Below are positions 9,335 through 18,137 of a stretch of 64,000 nucleotides of DNA, piece after piece. Origin of the DNA: Bacillus sp. FJAT-29814 (GTDB lineage Bacteria; Bacillota; Bacilli; Bacillales; Cytobacillaceae); assembly GCF_001510715.1 (NCBI RefSeq), contig NZ_LMTJ01000003.1, positions 112,972-176,971 on the forward strand. The letters are read 5' to 3'. The notes below the pieces were generated by a model. That model was not told where the DNA came from. It saw nothing but the letters and a program-made list of their open reading frames with translations, and did no database searches. The position numbers and the translations under genes were made by a program. Every line of letters starts with the position of its first letter. Positions within the stretch are counted from its first letter, which is position 1.

Positions 9335-10249
9335 ATGTCCGATACAAATCAAATAATCGTTCCGCATTTATGGTATGACAAAGAGGCAAACGAAGCCGCC
9401 GAGTTTTACACTGCCATATTCCCAGACTCGAAAATTACAAATGTAACAACCATTCACGACACACCCTCGGGTGATTCTGATATCGTCTCTTTTGAGCTCT
9501 GGGGGCAGAAGTTCACGGCAATCAGCGGAGGACCTTTTTTCAAGATCAATCCGTCGATCTCGTTCATGGTTAATTTTGACCCATCACGAGAAAAAGCCGC
9601 AAGCGAACTGATAGATGAGGTTTGGAACAAATTGTCCGATGGCGGAACAGTGTTGATGCCGCTTGATAAGTATCCGTTCAGTGAAAGGTATGGCTGGATT
9701 CAGGACAAGTATGGTTTGTCCTGGCAGCTAATCCTAACCAATCCTGAAGGGGAAGAGCGTCCGGCAATCATTCCATCTCTTTTGTTTGTCGGTGATAAAT
9801 GCGGTAAAGCGGAAGAGGCGATTGATTTTTACTTGTCGGTATTTAAGAACACCAAGCAGGGACTTCTGGCTCGCTACCCTAAAGGAATGGAACCTGACAA
9901 AGAAGGAACAATTATGTTCGCTGATTTTAGCTTAGAAAATCAGTGGTTTACGGCCATGGACAGCGCCCATAAGCATAATTTCGGTTTTAACGAGGCTATC
10001 TCTTTCATGGTTTACTGCAATAACCAAGAGGAGATTGATGACTACTGGGGAAAGCTCTCTGCAGTTCCAGAAGCCGAGCAGTGTGGTTGGCTGAAAGATC
10101 AGTTTGGTGTGTCCTGGCAGATTGTGCCCCGTGAAATGGATGAGATGATGAGAAAAGGCACACCTGAGCAAATGGAACGGGTAACAAAAGCATTTCTTAA
10201 AATGAAGAAATTTGATCTTGCTGAATTACGAAAAGCATACAATGGATAG
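9335..10249 (+). CDS. double-domain VOC/PhnB-like protein
   Basis: This 304-residue protein is made of two similar halves, about 6-140 and 145-300, each with an EAxxFYxxxF start and a WQ(L/I)(I/V) end. The pattern is that of the PhnB-like or 3-demethylubiquinone-9 3-methyltransferase-like branch of the VOC (glyoxalase/dioxygenase) superfamily. Two fused domains would supply both sides of one metal site. The ATG follows GGAGGGATC, 13 nt after the Nudix stop, suggesting co-transcription. The function of this branch is not known, and the methyltransferase name is a historical annotation without support here. Confidence 0.8.
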   Translation: MSDTNQIIVPHLWYDKEANEAAEFYTAIFPDSKITNVTTIHDTPSGDSDIVSFELWGQKFTAISGGPFFKINPSISFMVNFDPSREKAASELIDEVWNKLSDGGTVLMPLDKYPFSERYGWIQDKYGLSWQLILTNPEGEERPAIIPSLLFVGDKCGKAEEAIDFYLSVFKNTKQGLLARYPKGMEPDKEGTIMFADFSLENQWFTAMDSAHKHNFGFNEAISFMVYCNNQEEIDDYWGKLSAVPEAEQCGWLKDQFGVSWQIVPREMDEMMRKGTPEQMERVTKAFLKMKKFDLAELRKAYNG

Positions 10250-10308
10250 TTTTCTGGTACACGTTTTAAACTAAGTCCGCTTTTTAAGAACAACCAATAC
10301 GATACTAG

Positions 10309-10339
10309 AAGGAGCCTGATTCTAGGATACAGGCTCCTT
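10309..10339 (+). terminator. terminator after the VOC gene
   Basis: The stem AAGGAGCCTG (10309-10318) pairs with CAGGCTCCTT (10330-10339). The core is the same as in the terminator at 5742-5778. Confidence 0.75.
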
Positions 10340-10560
10340 TCGTTTAACCTAGAAACGAACCAATTTTTTATGACATCACTGACCTCGCCACTTTGCCAAA
10401 TTTCTTGAATCGCTATCTCTGCCCGGAAAGTTTCTCCCTATCATCTGCGAGTGGCATTTGTTCAACCCATTTATGTTTAATCCTCAGCTTAAACCCGTCT
10501 TTCAAAAACTCTGCAAGCTCCATCATTAATCTGGTAAAATGTGCTCCTAAATCATATCGT
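10340..10560 (-). pseudogene. decayed coding remnant, family not recognised
   Basis: The minus strand reads a protein-like stretch of about 50 codons from 10560 (YDLGAHFTRLMMELAEFLKD ... WVEQMPLADDREKLSG) to a TAG at 10413. A neighbouring frame, entered near 10422, continues in the same style (AEIAIQEIWQSGEVSDVI) towards 10340. One small indel would join the two frames. A stop (TAA) lies directly upstream and there is no start or ribosome binding site, so the rest of the gene is gone. I do not recognise the family. The coding impression rests on amino-acid texture alone. Confidence 0.35.
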
Positions 10561-10715
10561 TAACAAGTTGCAATCGCTTTGATATTTCCGGGACATCCGC
10601 TTAAGGAGCCTAATCGCTGTAACTAATATTATAGTAATATAGTAAATATAAACTATTTTGTAAAATAATTGAAATTTAGTATAATGGAGATTGTCAGATT
10701 AAAAGGGGGATTTTA

Positions 10716-12359
10716 ATGTTTTTATATTTTGTGATTTTTTCATTAGCAGGTGCGTTGTTTTTTCTTGGATGTACCCTGTTTGCTTCCAAGAAAAATAGCG
10801 GGACCACTAGGGTACCCAAGATTGGCTTGGGGTTATTTCTGGTTCTGTTTCTGGGTTCACTGATTTTGCTAGAAGGCGCTGATAAAAATGTAACCGCTTT
10901 AAAAGAGGAAAAGGCCATGGCCCAGCCTAAAACAGAGGAAAACAAGCCGGCGGAAAATCAGCCTAAAGAGGAAGAAAAGAGCACAACGCCGGAAAAAACA
11001 GATGACCTGGAAGAGCACCGTGTAGAGATCGTAAACGGCCCGGGAAGCATGACAAAAGGTCCAGCTAATCCGAACTATGTCATGGATGTCAGCTATGATT
11101 CCGTTAGTCATCTAGTGTCAGGCACCATGAGTGTCGAATTTATCAATAATTTGGATGTCGATCTAAATAACCTATATTTCAATGTGTGGGGAAATGCTAA
11201 GGTTTTTTTAGCGGTAGCGAAAAAGGATGCCAATGTGAAAATAGACCAAGTAAAGGTCAATGGCCAGCCTGTCAGCCACACACTGGAGGGAACGGCATTA
11301 CATATACCTGATGTGCCGATAAAGAAGGGTGAGAAATCGAAGGTTGAAATGAATTTTTCCGTAGAGCTACCAGAAGGCCAGGACCGTTTTGGCTGGAGTA
11401 AAACGACGACATCTTTAGGAAACTGGTTTCCAATTTTGGCTGTTTATGATGATGAAGGCTGGAACGTGGACCCTTATTTTCCTTCCGGTGAATCCTTTTA
11501 TTCCTTAACAGGAAATTTTGATGTTACTTTTACGACTGAGAAAGAGCAGGTCATTGCCACTACTGGTACCGAGGTCGGGGAACCGAAAATCAACGGTGCT
11601 TTGGCCACCCATCATTATAAGGCGGAAAACGTCCGCGACTTTGCCATGGAACTGGATCCAAATTATAAAATTAAGCAGGCGAAGGCAGGGAAAGTCAATA
11701 TTAATGTTTACTACAAAGAGGAACATGCCAAGTTTGTTGATACAATGCTAAATGCCGGCACCAAAAGCATTGCATTATTCAGTGAGAAGTTTGGGCAATA
11801 TCCATGGCCGGAGCTCGATATTACTGCAATGGAAGGCTGGTTTGGGGGCATGGAATATCCACAGCTGGTGATGATTACGATTGCACCTCAAATGCAAATA
11901 GAAGGAGTGGCCTCCACAACTGCGCACGAAATCGGTCACCAATGGTTCTATGGCATCATCGGCAATAATGAATATGATGAACCATGGCTGGATGAGTCCT
12001 TTGCCAGCTTTGCAGCCATGTTGCACGATGGATTGGAACAGACGCCGTTTAGGATTGACAATTCAAGATTAGGGGATTGGCACCTTTCTCATTCGATTGA
12101 AAAATTTAAGGAGAAGGGAAAGGAAGGCACCATTGCCTACTATAATATGGCATACAGATATGGGGCAAAAACCGTCGATGACCTGCGCAAAGAACTGGGG
12201 GATGAACAGTTCTACGCTTCCATGCATGCCTACTTCAACGAAATGAAATTTGGCGTCTCCACTACGGCTGATTTTATCCGAATTATGGAAGAAACCAGCA
12301 AACGCGATTTGGGTAAATTCTTTGAAGACCATAAGGTGTTTGTGTCAGACCAACAGTAA
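10716..12359 (+). CDS. membrane-anchored M1-family (gluzincin) metallopeptidase
   Basis: This 547-residue zinc aminopeptidase-like protein has two N-terminal hydrophobic segments (about 1-20 and 32-50) that anchor it, then a charged Lys/Glu-rich linker (about 60-105), then an outside-facing catalytic region. The zinc motif HEIGH is at 404-408 with the third ligand Glu427 in WLDESF. GGMEYPQ near 377 is the exopeptidase GxMEN-like substrate loop. It is shorter than classical M1 enzymes (about 850 residues), ending soon after the catalytic domain. AAAGGGGG precedes the ATG, and a terminator follows directly. Confidence 0.85.
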   Translation: MFLYFVIFSLAGALFFLGCTLFASKKNSGTTRVPKIGLGLFLVLFLGSLILLEGADKNVTALKEEKAMAQPKTEENKPAENQPKEEEKSTTPEKTDDLEEHRVEIVNGPGSMTKGPANPNYVMDVSYDSVSHLVSGTMSVEFINNLDVDLNNLYFNVWGNAKVFLAVAKKDANVKIDQVKVNGQPVSHTLEGTALHIPDVPIKKGEKSKVEMNFSVELPEGQDRFGWSKTTTSLGNWFPILAVYDDEGWNVDPYFPSGESFYSLTGNFDVTFTTEKEQVIATTGTEVGEPKINGALATHHYKAENVRDFAMELDPNYKIKQAKAGKVNINVYYKEEHAKFVDTMLNAGTKSIALFSEKFGQYPWPELDITAMEGWFGGMEYPQLVMITIAPQMQIEGVASTTAHEIGHQWFYGIIGNNEYDEPWLDESFASFAAMLHDGLEQTPFRIDNSRLGDWHLSHSIEKFKEKGKEGTIAYYNMAYRYGAKTVDDLRKELGDEQFYASMHAYFNEMKFGVSTTADFIRIMEETSKRDLGKFFEDHKVFVSDQQ

Positions 12360-12371
12360 ACGTGATAAAGG

Positions 12372-12405
12372 AAAACTGCCGATTTTTACGCCAATCGGCA
12401 GTTTT
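12372..12405. terminator. bidirectional terminator between convergent genes
   Basis: A perfect 13-bp stem (12372-12384 with 12393-12405), A-rich on the left and T-rich on the right, ends both the M1 peptidase gene and the minus-strand lipoprotein gene. Confidence 0.9.
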
Positions 12406-12455
12406 TGCTTGATCGGTTAAAAACCTCTGGATAATCTTTGGCTGATGTCCATTAA

Positions 12456-13202
12456 TTATTGTTGGTAAGAAATATAAACTTTTTGGATCGACTTATCCGT
12501 AATTCTGACCTGATCGGCAATTCGTTGTTCCAAACGGGTGGACGCTTCTTTGAAGTCGGTGCCGTTTGTCCAGTTATTCTTGTTTATGTCATTAGTTGTG
12601 TTTCCTCTCGTTCCTGTTCGGCCCGCCCTGTTATTGTCGTTGGTGGTGTTTCCAGTGATCCGATCCGTGCCAGCCCCTGTATTATCGTTGACACCCGCAT
12701 TATTGTTGTAAATGCTTGCGTTGGTCCCCGCACCGGTATTTCCGTTATTGTCATTCATTACCGCATTTGTATTGCCACCGTTGATTCCGATATTATTGTT
12801 TATGTCGTTTGCACGATTTCCGGTTCTCGTTCCTGTTATGTCTCCGGTCGTATTATCATCTTGACCTCTGTTCAAACGGACAGTCACCCAGGCAACATTA
12901 TTATAAATGACAACATGGGCCCGTTCCACTTCTCTTAATCGTTCAACATTTCGAATGGCACGAGTGGTCCTTCCATCTTGATTGGTAACATTTCTCCCAG
13001 TAGTGCCTCTGTTTAAATCATTGTTTCTATCGTTATTCACATTATTTGTGTCAGTAACACGATTGTAGTAGTTGTTGTTATTGAGGTTATTCATCCCGCC
13101 GAAATCGCCTGTATCATTGCCGGTATTTCGATTATCGGTATTACAGCCAGTTAACCCAATGAGGGTAGAGGTCAATAACAAAGCTGCCCATCTTTTATGC
13201 AA
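12456..13202 (-). CDS. YhcN/YlaJ-type spore lipoprotein with an Asn/Gly/Thr-rich insertion
   Basis: This roughly 248-residue lipoprotein has a short signal peptide ending in the lipobox LTGC near residue 20, so it would be anchored to a (spore) membrane. A YhcN/YlaJ domain is split: the first part has ERLREVERAHVVIYNNVAWVTV and the second ends the protein (LEQRIADQVRITDKSIQKVYIS). Between them lie about 95 residues dominated by Asn, Gly, Thr and Asp, with imperfect NTGAGT/NNN repeats. I chose TTG at 13202 because AAGGAG ends 9 nt upstream; ATG codons further up lie on or before that site. Related proteins sit in the inner membrane of B. subtilis spores. It is divergent from the DUF2935 gene. 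Confidence 0.8.
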   Translation of the reverse strand: MHKRWAALLLTSTLIGLTGCNTDNRNTGNDTGDFGGMNNLNNNNYYNRVTDTNNVNNDRNNDLNRGTTGRNVTNQDGRTTRAIRNVERLREVERAHVVIYNNVAWVTVRLNRGQDDNTTGDITGTRTGNRANDINNNIGINGGNTNAVMNDNNGNTGAGTNASIYNNNAGVNDNTGAGTDRITGNTTNDNNRAGRTGTRGNTTNDINKNNWTNGTDFKEASTRLEQRIADQVRITDKSIQKVYISYQQ

Positions 13203-13389
13203 ATGAATCATCTCCTTAAAAATTGGTCTTACATATATATCGTGGCTCAATTCATTGGAACTATTCCGGTCGGGAGATAACAAATAATGGAGCTTATTTG
13301 GGTTAATTTTTATCTTTTGTTACATATGCATGACTGGAAGCGAATAAATATCAAATTAGTGTGGAAATTTTTAAAGGGAGGCAAAAACC

Positions 13390-14187
13390 ATGAATGATGG
13401 ATTGGAGCGGACAGCAAGGTTAGAACACCGTTTCTGGCTGCAAATATTAGGTGATCATTCGAGGTTTATTTATGAAGGCCTTGCACCGGTTCAACAAGTT
13501 GAAATCGAACAGGCTCAGACGTTTATAGGGGTATTTGATACACTGCTGGGACAGGCAAATTCCTCTGATACAGGGCAATTGGCCGCCAAAGCCGAACCGG
13601 AGGTGATTCGATTAAGGGAATTTAAATTGGAATTGATCAGAAAACACCTTACCGGTAAAATCAAAATTCATCTTACTCCTACTTTTTTAAACCATATGGT
13701 AAATGAATTGGAGGAATATTTAAGGATACTACGGCATTTAAAAGCAGGCCAAGTACCTCCGGTTTATCATGAATTGCATCATCATCAGGTGTGGTTGTTG
13801 GATGCTGCGGGCCATTCCGAGGCGATTACCTCTACTTTGGATGGTGTTGAAAAGAAATTAACAGAGAAAAGCAAAACTTTTATGAAGAATTTTCAAGATT
13901 TTTATTTGAAAGCGGTAGAATTGGCGGGATACTTAAGAACGAATTTGTCCACATTTCCAGCGCTGAAGAAATTCAATTCCGATACGCAGTTGGAAATAAT
14001 ATTATTTCAAGGTTTTTTACAGGAAATAGAAGAACTCAGGTTAAGCAAAGAAGCATTGGGGACATTCGCCCCGTTAATGGCAGATCATATGTTTCGGGAA
14101 GAATGCTATTATCTTGTGAAACTGGCAGAGTCGGCAAATCTTGAGGCTCCTAACTGTGACCCAACTAAACCTAGACTTAAAGAATGA
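13390..14187 (+). CDS. DUF2935 protein, hemerythrin-like helical repeats
   Basis: This 265-residue, mostly helical protein has two similar repeats, starting RLEHRFWLQILGDHSRFI near residue 9 and YHELHHHQVWLLDAAGHSEAI near 135. Each holds His and Glu residues placed as in a metal-binding four-helix bundle. This matches DUF2935, common in Bacillus and Clostridium, with a suspected but unproven role in iron or oxygen handling or spores. AAAGGGAGG precedes the ATG. It is divergent from the YhcN-like gene across a 187-bp spacer. Confidence 0.8.
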   Translation: MNDGLERTARLEHRFWLQILGDHSRFIYEGLAPVQQVEIEQAQTFIGVFDTLLGQANSSDTGQLAAKAEPEVIRLREFKLELIRKHLTGKIKIHLTPTFLNHMVNELEEYLRILRHLKAGQVPPVYHELHHHQVWLLDAAGHSEAITSTLDGVEKKLTEKSKTFMKNFQDFYLKAVELAGYLRTNLSTFPALKKFNSDTQLEIILFQGFLQEIEELRLSKEALGTFAPLMADHMFREECYYLVKLAESANLEAPNCDPTKPRLKE

Positions 14188-14260
14188 AGGGTGGAAAAAC
14201 CAGTGTGGCCCATCTAACAGCTTCCTTTCGTAAAATCGCTCTCTAGTTCTGTTAATTAAC

Positions 14261-14344
14261 TTGGGTAACCGATAACTCATTGGCTACCCAAAAGGTTCCA
14301 TCCATGCGGTTCCGGTCGCTAATAGGCTTGATTGGCTACCCAAA
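14261..14344. repeat. hairpin and direct repeat between convergent genes
   Basis: ATTGGCTACCCAAA occurs at 14279-14292 and again at 14331-14344. The first copy pairs with TTGGGTA at 14261-14267 to give a hairpin, and the arrangement may end both convergent genes. No long T run is present, so terminator function is uncertain. Confidence 0.45.
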
Positions 14345-14362
14345 CTAATTTCCTATGGAATT

Positions 14363-15757
14363 TCAGTAGTCAAGACCAATCTGAGTTTGTCTTGGATTTT
14401 TAGGACTGACAGCACCACCTGTTGAAGAATTAGCAACTAATGGCCCCGGAACCACACGGATCATCCGGGAATCATGGGTAGACAGGTTTGCTTTATACCC
14501 CGACTCCATACTTCCTAATTCGTGATGCTTCCACAGATCTCGTACTGTGGCCGAACCCTTTATTCCTAAATCCGCCCATTTAACAGTTACCATTTGTTTG
14601 GAATCACCGGTATTAAAAAGGGCAACATTGTACGTCCCATCCGGCAGGGCTTGATAAAACACCTGTGACGTTGGTGTTTTATATAAGCGTTTCCCGGCAA
14701 CCCCGCTTTGGTTGACGCCAATAATTTCATCATTGGCCAAGAGACTGATTCCGAAGGTGTCCAGCTTTGTCAGGTCGTTTCCAATCACAAATTGCGATGC
14801 CGCAATCGCCCAAAGGGTAACATACGAACGTTTCTCAGTTTTTGTTAAACCGTCTTTAACCCCGTTGGCCACATTGAGTGAATCAAAGTCGTTCCATGCG
14901 CCTGGCCCGGCGTGAGGTTGCCAGATAGCCGCATCATCAAATCTTCGTGATACCTTTTTCCAACTGGTCAGAAACGGTGTTCCATAAGCCTCGATATCGT
15001 GGTCCGTCCGCCAGCCATTGGACAATCTCTTCCAGGTATCAGCATGCTTTATATCGAGGTTATTGGATAGTTCCACATGAATCGGCCTTCCTGTTTTTTG
15101 AAGCGCTTTGGCCCAAGCCTCGACATCTGGGATATCCTCGTTACGGACACCGTCAATTTTCAGGTAATCCACCCCATATGAAGCAAAAAGCCTTGCCCAA
15201 GAATCGATGAATGCCTGTGCTCCTGGCTTTGAAAAATCAATCGCATACATATTTTTAAAATTAAAGTTTACCTTCTGACCTTTGCTAAAGTCCGCTATGT
15301 CTTTTGCGTGGTATGGCGTTCCTTCAATCGGCGTGTTTTGGTCAACAGCACCTTTCGGAATCCCTAACGTAACATACAGGCCAAACTTTAATTCTTTATT
15401 GTGAATATAGTCCCCAAGTGCTTTCATGCCGCTCGGGAATTTCTTCGGATCGACCTTCCATCTGCCATAAGGATCAACAGTGGTGGTCCAATCCAGCATA
15501 TAATAATCATCAAGATTGACATACTGATAGCCGTGGGACTTAAATTTTTCGGCCAAAACATCGGCCGCCGCTTTGATTTTTCCTTCCGTAGGATTCTTGC
15601 GGATGGAACTCCAGCTGCTCCAGCCCATAAACGGACGTTGTCCCAAATTGTTGTAGGATGAGGCTTCGGCCTCTTCTAGTTCTATTGGTAAAATTGGAAA
15701 ATTGCCACAAAGGATCAAGGAGAACATTAACAAGGATGTGATTATTTTCTTAAGCAT
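14363..15757 (-). CDS. secreted GH27 glycoside hydrolase (alpha-galactosidase-like)
   Basis: This roughly 464-residue exported enzyme has a signal peptide (about 1-32, hydrophobic LLMFSLILCG), a (beta/alpha)8 catalytic barrel to about 370, and a beta-rich C-terminal domain. GH27 signatures are visible: NLDDYYML near 82, the nucleophile Asp202 in YLKIDGV, and the acid/base Asp254 in WRTDHDI. GH27 enzymes remove alpha-linked galactose or related sugars with retention; substrate cannot be fixed here. I chose ATG at 15757, behind GGGGGAA, instead of the upstream TTG at 15772, which forms part of that site. There is no sugar transporter next to it. Confidence 0.85.
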   Translation of the reverse strand: MLKKIITSLLMFSLILCGNFPILPIELEEAEASSYNNLGQRPFMGWSSWSSIRKNPTEGKIKAAADVLAEKFKSHGYQYVNLDDYYMLDWTTTVDPYGRWKVDPKKFPSGMKALGDYIHNKELKFGLYVTLGIPKGAVDQNTPIEGTPYHAKDIADFSKGQKVNFNFKNMYAIDFSKPGAQAFIDSWARLFASYGVDYLKIDGVRNEDIPDVEAWAKALQKTGRPIHVELSNNLDIKHADTWKRLSNGWRTDHDIEAYGTPFLTSWKKVSRRFDDAAIWQPHAGPGAWNDFDSLNVANGVKDGLTKTEKRSYVTLWAIAASQFVIGNDLTKLDTFGISLLANDEIIGVNQSGVAGKRLYKTPTSQVFYQALPDGTYNVALFNTGDSKQMVTVKWADLGIKGSATVRDLWKHHELGSMESGYKANLSTHDSRMIRVVPGPLVANSSTGGAVSPKNPRQTQIGLDY

Positions 15758-15919
15758 AAGCAATTCCCCCAAGGTGATGGTTTTAAGTCTAAGTCTTTTT
15801 TTGAAAATAAAAGGAATTCTAACAATTATTGTTGAATATTAAAATGTAGAATACGGATTACCATATCTTATCCAAAAACTATCCGTTACTTACAAGGGAG
15901 TGTAAAGGCGAGGTGAAAA

Positions 15920-16636
15920 ATGAGGAGAATCGCAATCTCGGATATTCATGGCTGTGCAGCGGAGCTTGATAAGCTCCTTGAAAAAACAAAGGCACTGGCG
16001 AGCGAAGTCATTTTTCTGGGAGATTATGTGGATACCGGATCAAACAGCTTGGACGTGGTCGAGCGGGTGAGTGAATGGTGCAGTCAAGGGGCAATCGCTT
16101 TGCTGGGGAACCATGACGATCTATTCCTGCGCTGGCTCGAAGGGAAAGAAATCATTTATTTTTACGGAAAAACCGGGGGAATCGCCACTATTAACAGCTT
16201 TCTGGACCGGATCGGGTTAGAACCGGTTGAATACACGCAATTGCTGCATGATGAGAATAAGGAAAATGATATCAGAAAAAAGATTCAAGATCATTTTCAA
16301 CCTCAGATTTCCTTCTTGCAATCCTGCCCGTTATTTAAACAGGAATCAGATTTTATTTTTGTCCATGCGGGAATCAATCCGAAGAAAGGGCTGGAAAAAA
16401 CAACTAGGACAGAGTTTCTCCATCTTCGGGACGAATTTATTTATGAATACAATGGCCAAGAGACGGTAGTTTTCGGCCATACACCGACGAGAAGACTTCA
16501 TAAAAGTAATGAAGTTTATTTCGGGTCGAACCGGGTCATCGGTATTGATGGCGGGTGCGCTTTTGGCGGCCAACTCAATGCGCTGATCATAAACGATGAC
16601 GAGTTCAGTACAGAAGCAGTATTAAAAACTTTTTAA
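15920..16636 (+). CDS. calcineurin-like metallophosphoesterase (Ser/Thr phosphatase type)
   Basis: This 238-residue two-metal phosphoesterase shows the motifs in order: SDIHG (residues 7-11), GDYVDTG (about 35-41), GNHDD (about 61-65), FVHAGI (about 147), and FGHTPTRR near 190. This spacing fits PrpE/PrpA-like protein phosphatases or diadenosine-tetraphosphatases. The usual GDYVDRG arginine is Thr here, a difference that may affect substrate choice. A weak GGCGAGGTG site precedes the ATG. The flavin oxidoreductase gene follows after 17 nt. Confidence 0.8.
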   Translation: MRRIAISDIHGCAAELDKLLEKTKALASEVIFLGDYVDTGSNSLDVVERVSEWCSQGAIALLGNHDDLFLRWLEGKEIIYFYGKTGGIATINSFLDRIGLEPVEYTQLLHDENKENDIRKKIQDHFQPQISFLQSCPLFKQESDFIFVHAGINPKKGLEKTTRTEFLHLRDEFIYEYNGQETVVFGHTPTRRLHKSNEVYFGSNRVIGIDGGCAFGGQLNALIINDDEFSTEAVLKTF

Positions 16637-16653
16637 ATAGGGAGAGAGAAAAA

Positions 16654-17616
16654 TTGTCAAACATTCCATCGATTCTTCAAAGTTTACGTATGCCAGTAAT
16701 CGGCGCGCCGCTTTTTATCATTAGTAATCCGAAATTGGTCATTGCCCAGTGCAAAGCAGGTATTGTCGGTTCCATGCCGGCACTAAATGCACGGCCTGCT
16801 TCACTGCTTGACGAATGGCTCGCAGAAATCACGGAGGAACTGGCAGCTTACAATGCCAAAAATCCTACTCGGCCTGCCGCACCGTTTGCGATTAACCAAA
16901 TTGTTCATAAGTCCAATGACCGGCTCGAACACGACGTAGAAATGTGCATAAAGTATAAGGTTCCCTTAATTATCACGTCGTTAGGGGCACGTGAGGATGT
17001 CAATACCGCAATACATAGTTATGGCGGAATCGTGATGCACGATGTCATCAATAATAAGTTTGCTCATAAGGCAATTGAAAAAGGGGCGGATGGCCTGATT
17101 GCAGTGGCAACTGGCGCCGGCGGTCATGCTGGTGTAAAAAGCCCGTTTGCCTTAATTCAGGAAATCCGCGAGTGGTTCGACGGGCCATTGGCGCTATCGG
17201 GTTCCATCGCCACTGGAGGCGCGGTACTGGCAGCACAAGCCATGGGAGCTGATTTTGCGTATATCGGGTCGCCATTCATTGCGACACACGAAGCTAATGC
17301 AGTCGAGGAATATAAGCAAACTATCGTCGAATCAACCTCTGACGATATCGTTTACAGCAATCTGTTTACGGGAGTCCACGGAAACTACTTGGCGCCGTCT
17401 ATCAGGAAAGCCGGTCTGGATCCAGAAAACCTCCCGGAGAGCGATCCATCCAAAATGAGTTTTTCCGGAGATGCGAAGAAAAAGGCATGGAAGGATATTT
17501 GGGGCTGCGGCCAGGGAATAGGTGTCATTAACGAAATCACTGGAGCGGGTGAATTTGTTGACAAGCTCTACGAAGAATATGTAGTTGCAAGAGAAAGACT
17601 ACAAATGGTTCGATAA
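16654..17616 (+). CDS. nitronate monooxygenase-like flavin oxidoreductase
   Basis: This 320-residue FMN-dependent TIM-barrel enzyme is of the 2-nitropropane dioxygenase/nitronate monooxygenase family. It shows the N-terminal PVIGAPLF, the phosphate-binding AVATGAGGHAG (about 149-159), and LSGSIATGGAV followed by ADFAYIGSPFIAT. The family oxidises alkyl nitronates, but close Bacillus homologues may act as enoyl reductases or have other substrates. It starts at TTG with GGGAGAGAG upstream. It probably shares a transcript with the phosphoesterase gene 17 nt before it, and a terminator follows. Confidence 0.85.
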   Translation: MSNIPSILQSLRMPVIGAPLFIISNPKLVIAQCKAGIVGSMPALNARPASLLDEWLAEITEELAAYNAKNPTRPAAPFAINQIVHKSNDRLEHDVEMCIKYKVPLIITSLGAREDVNTAIHSYGGIVMHDVINNKFAHKAIEKGADGLIAVATGAGGHAGVKSPFALIQEIREWFDGPLALSGSIATGGAVLAAQAMGADFAYIGSPFIATHEANAVEEYKQTIVESTSDDIVYSNLFTGVHGNYLAPSIRKAGLDPENLPESDPSKMSFSGDAKKKAWKDIWGCGQGIGVINEITGAGEFVDKLYEEYVVARERLQMVR

Positions 17617-17630
17617 TCTATTAATGCTAG

Positions 17631-17664
17631 AGACGAGATTGCCTTCGGGTAGCCTCGTCTTTTT
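17631..17664 (+). terminator. terminator after the flavin oxidoreductase gene
   Basis: The stem AGACGAG (17631-17637) pairs with CTCGTCT (17654-17660), extended by partial pairing around a TTCG loop, then TTTTT. Confidence 0.85.
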
Positions 17665-17725
17665 GTATTAGATTTAGGTGGGGAAACATACAATTTTTAG
17701 TAGATTGATTTGAGGAGCTGGAATA

Positions 17726-18091
17726 ATGAACTTCGAAAGGCAAAAGGCAATTATGCTTGCTGAGAATATGAACGATTTTATAAAATTTGTCCAGAAACAT
17801 TATGAAAATAAACAGAGCAGAAAATTTCATCCTGATAGGTTGCTTCAAATTAAACTCCTTGTCGAAGAATACAAGTTTCAAATTATTGCTGATGAACTGC
17901 TAAGAATCAATCAGTTTGATTGGGATGAAAAATATACCTATTATTTAGTAGATTGGTTTATCAAAGGACTTACTATCATTGAGGAATACGTCAACAATAA
18001 CTATGATGATTTATTCCTGTTGACCGCAAGACTCCATACGTTGAAGGGCCTTAGCCTATCATTCACAAACTTTGTTCCAAATCAAAAATAA
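17726..18091 (+). CDS. hypothetical helical protein
   Basis: This 121-residue protein was not recognised. It is soluble, lysine-rich in the first half and predicted to be largely alpha-helical (LLQIKLLVEEYKFQIIADELLR). There is no signal peptide, membrane segment or metal motif. GAGGAG precedes the ATG by a normal distance, and the reading frame has ordinary codon use. It stands alone between a terminator and the ROK kinase gene 46 nt downstream, so it may be co-transcribed with that gene. Confidence 0.65.
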   Translation: MNFERQKAIMLAENMNDFIKFVQKHYENKQSRKFHPDRLLQIKLLVEEYKFQIIADELLRINQFDWDEKYTYYLVDWFIKGLTIIEEYVNNNYDDLFLLTARLHTLKGLSLSFTNFVPNQK

Positions 18092-18137
18092 ACCGTGGTA
18101 GAATTAATAATCATAGATATTCCACAGGAGGAAGAAG

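Noticed and set aside
12459..12938. Plus-strand 159-codon ORF inside the YhcN-like gene
   Set aside because: It is antisense to the Asn-rich insert and made of its complement; it has no ribosome binding site.
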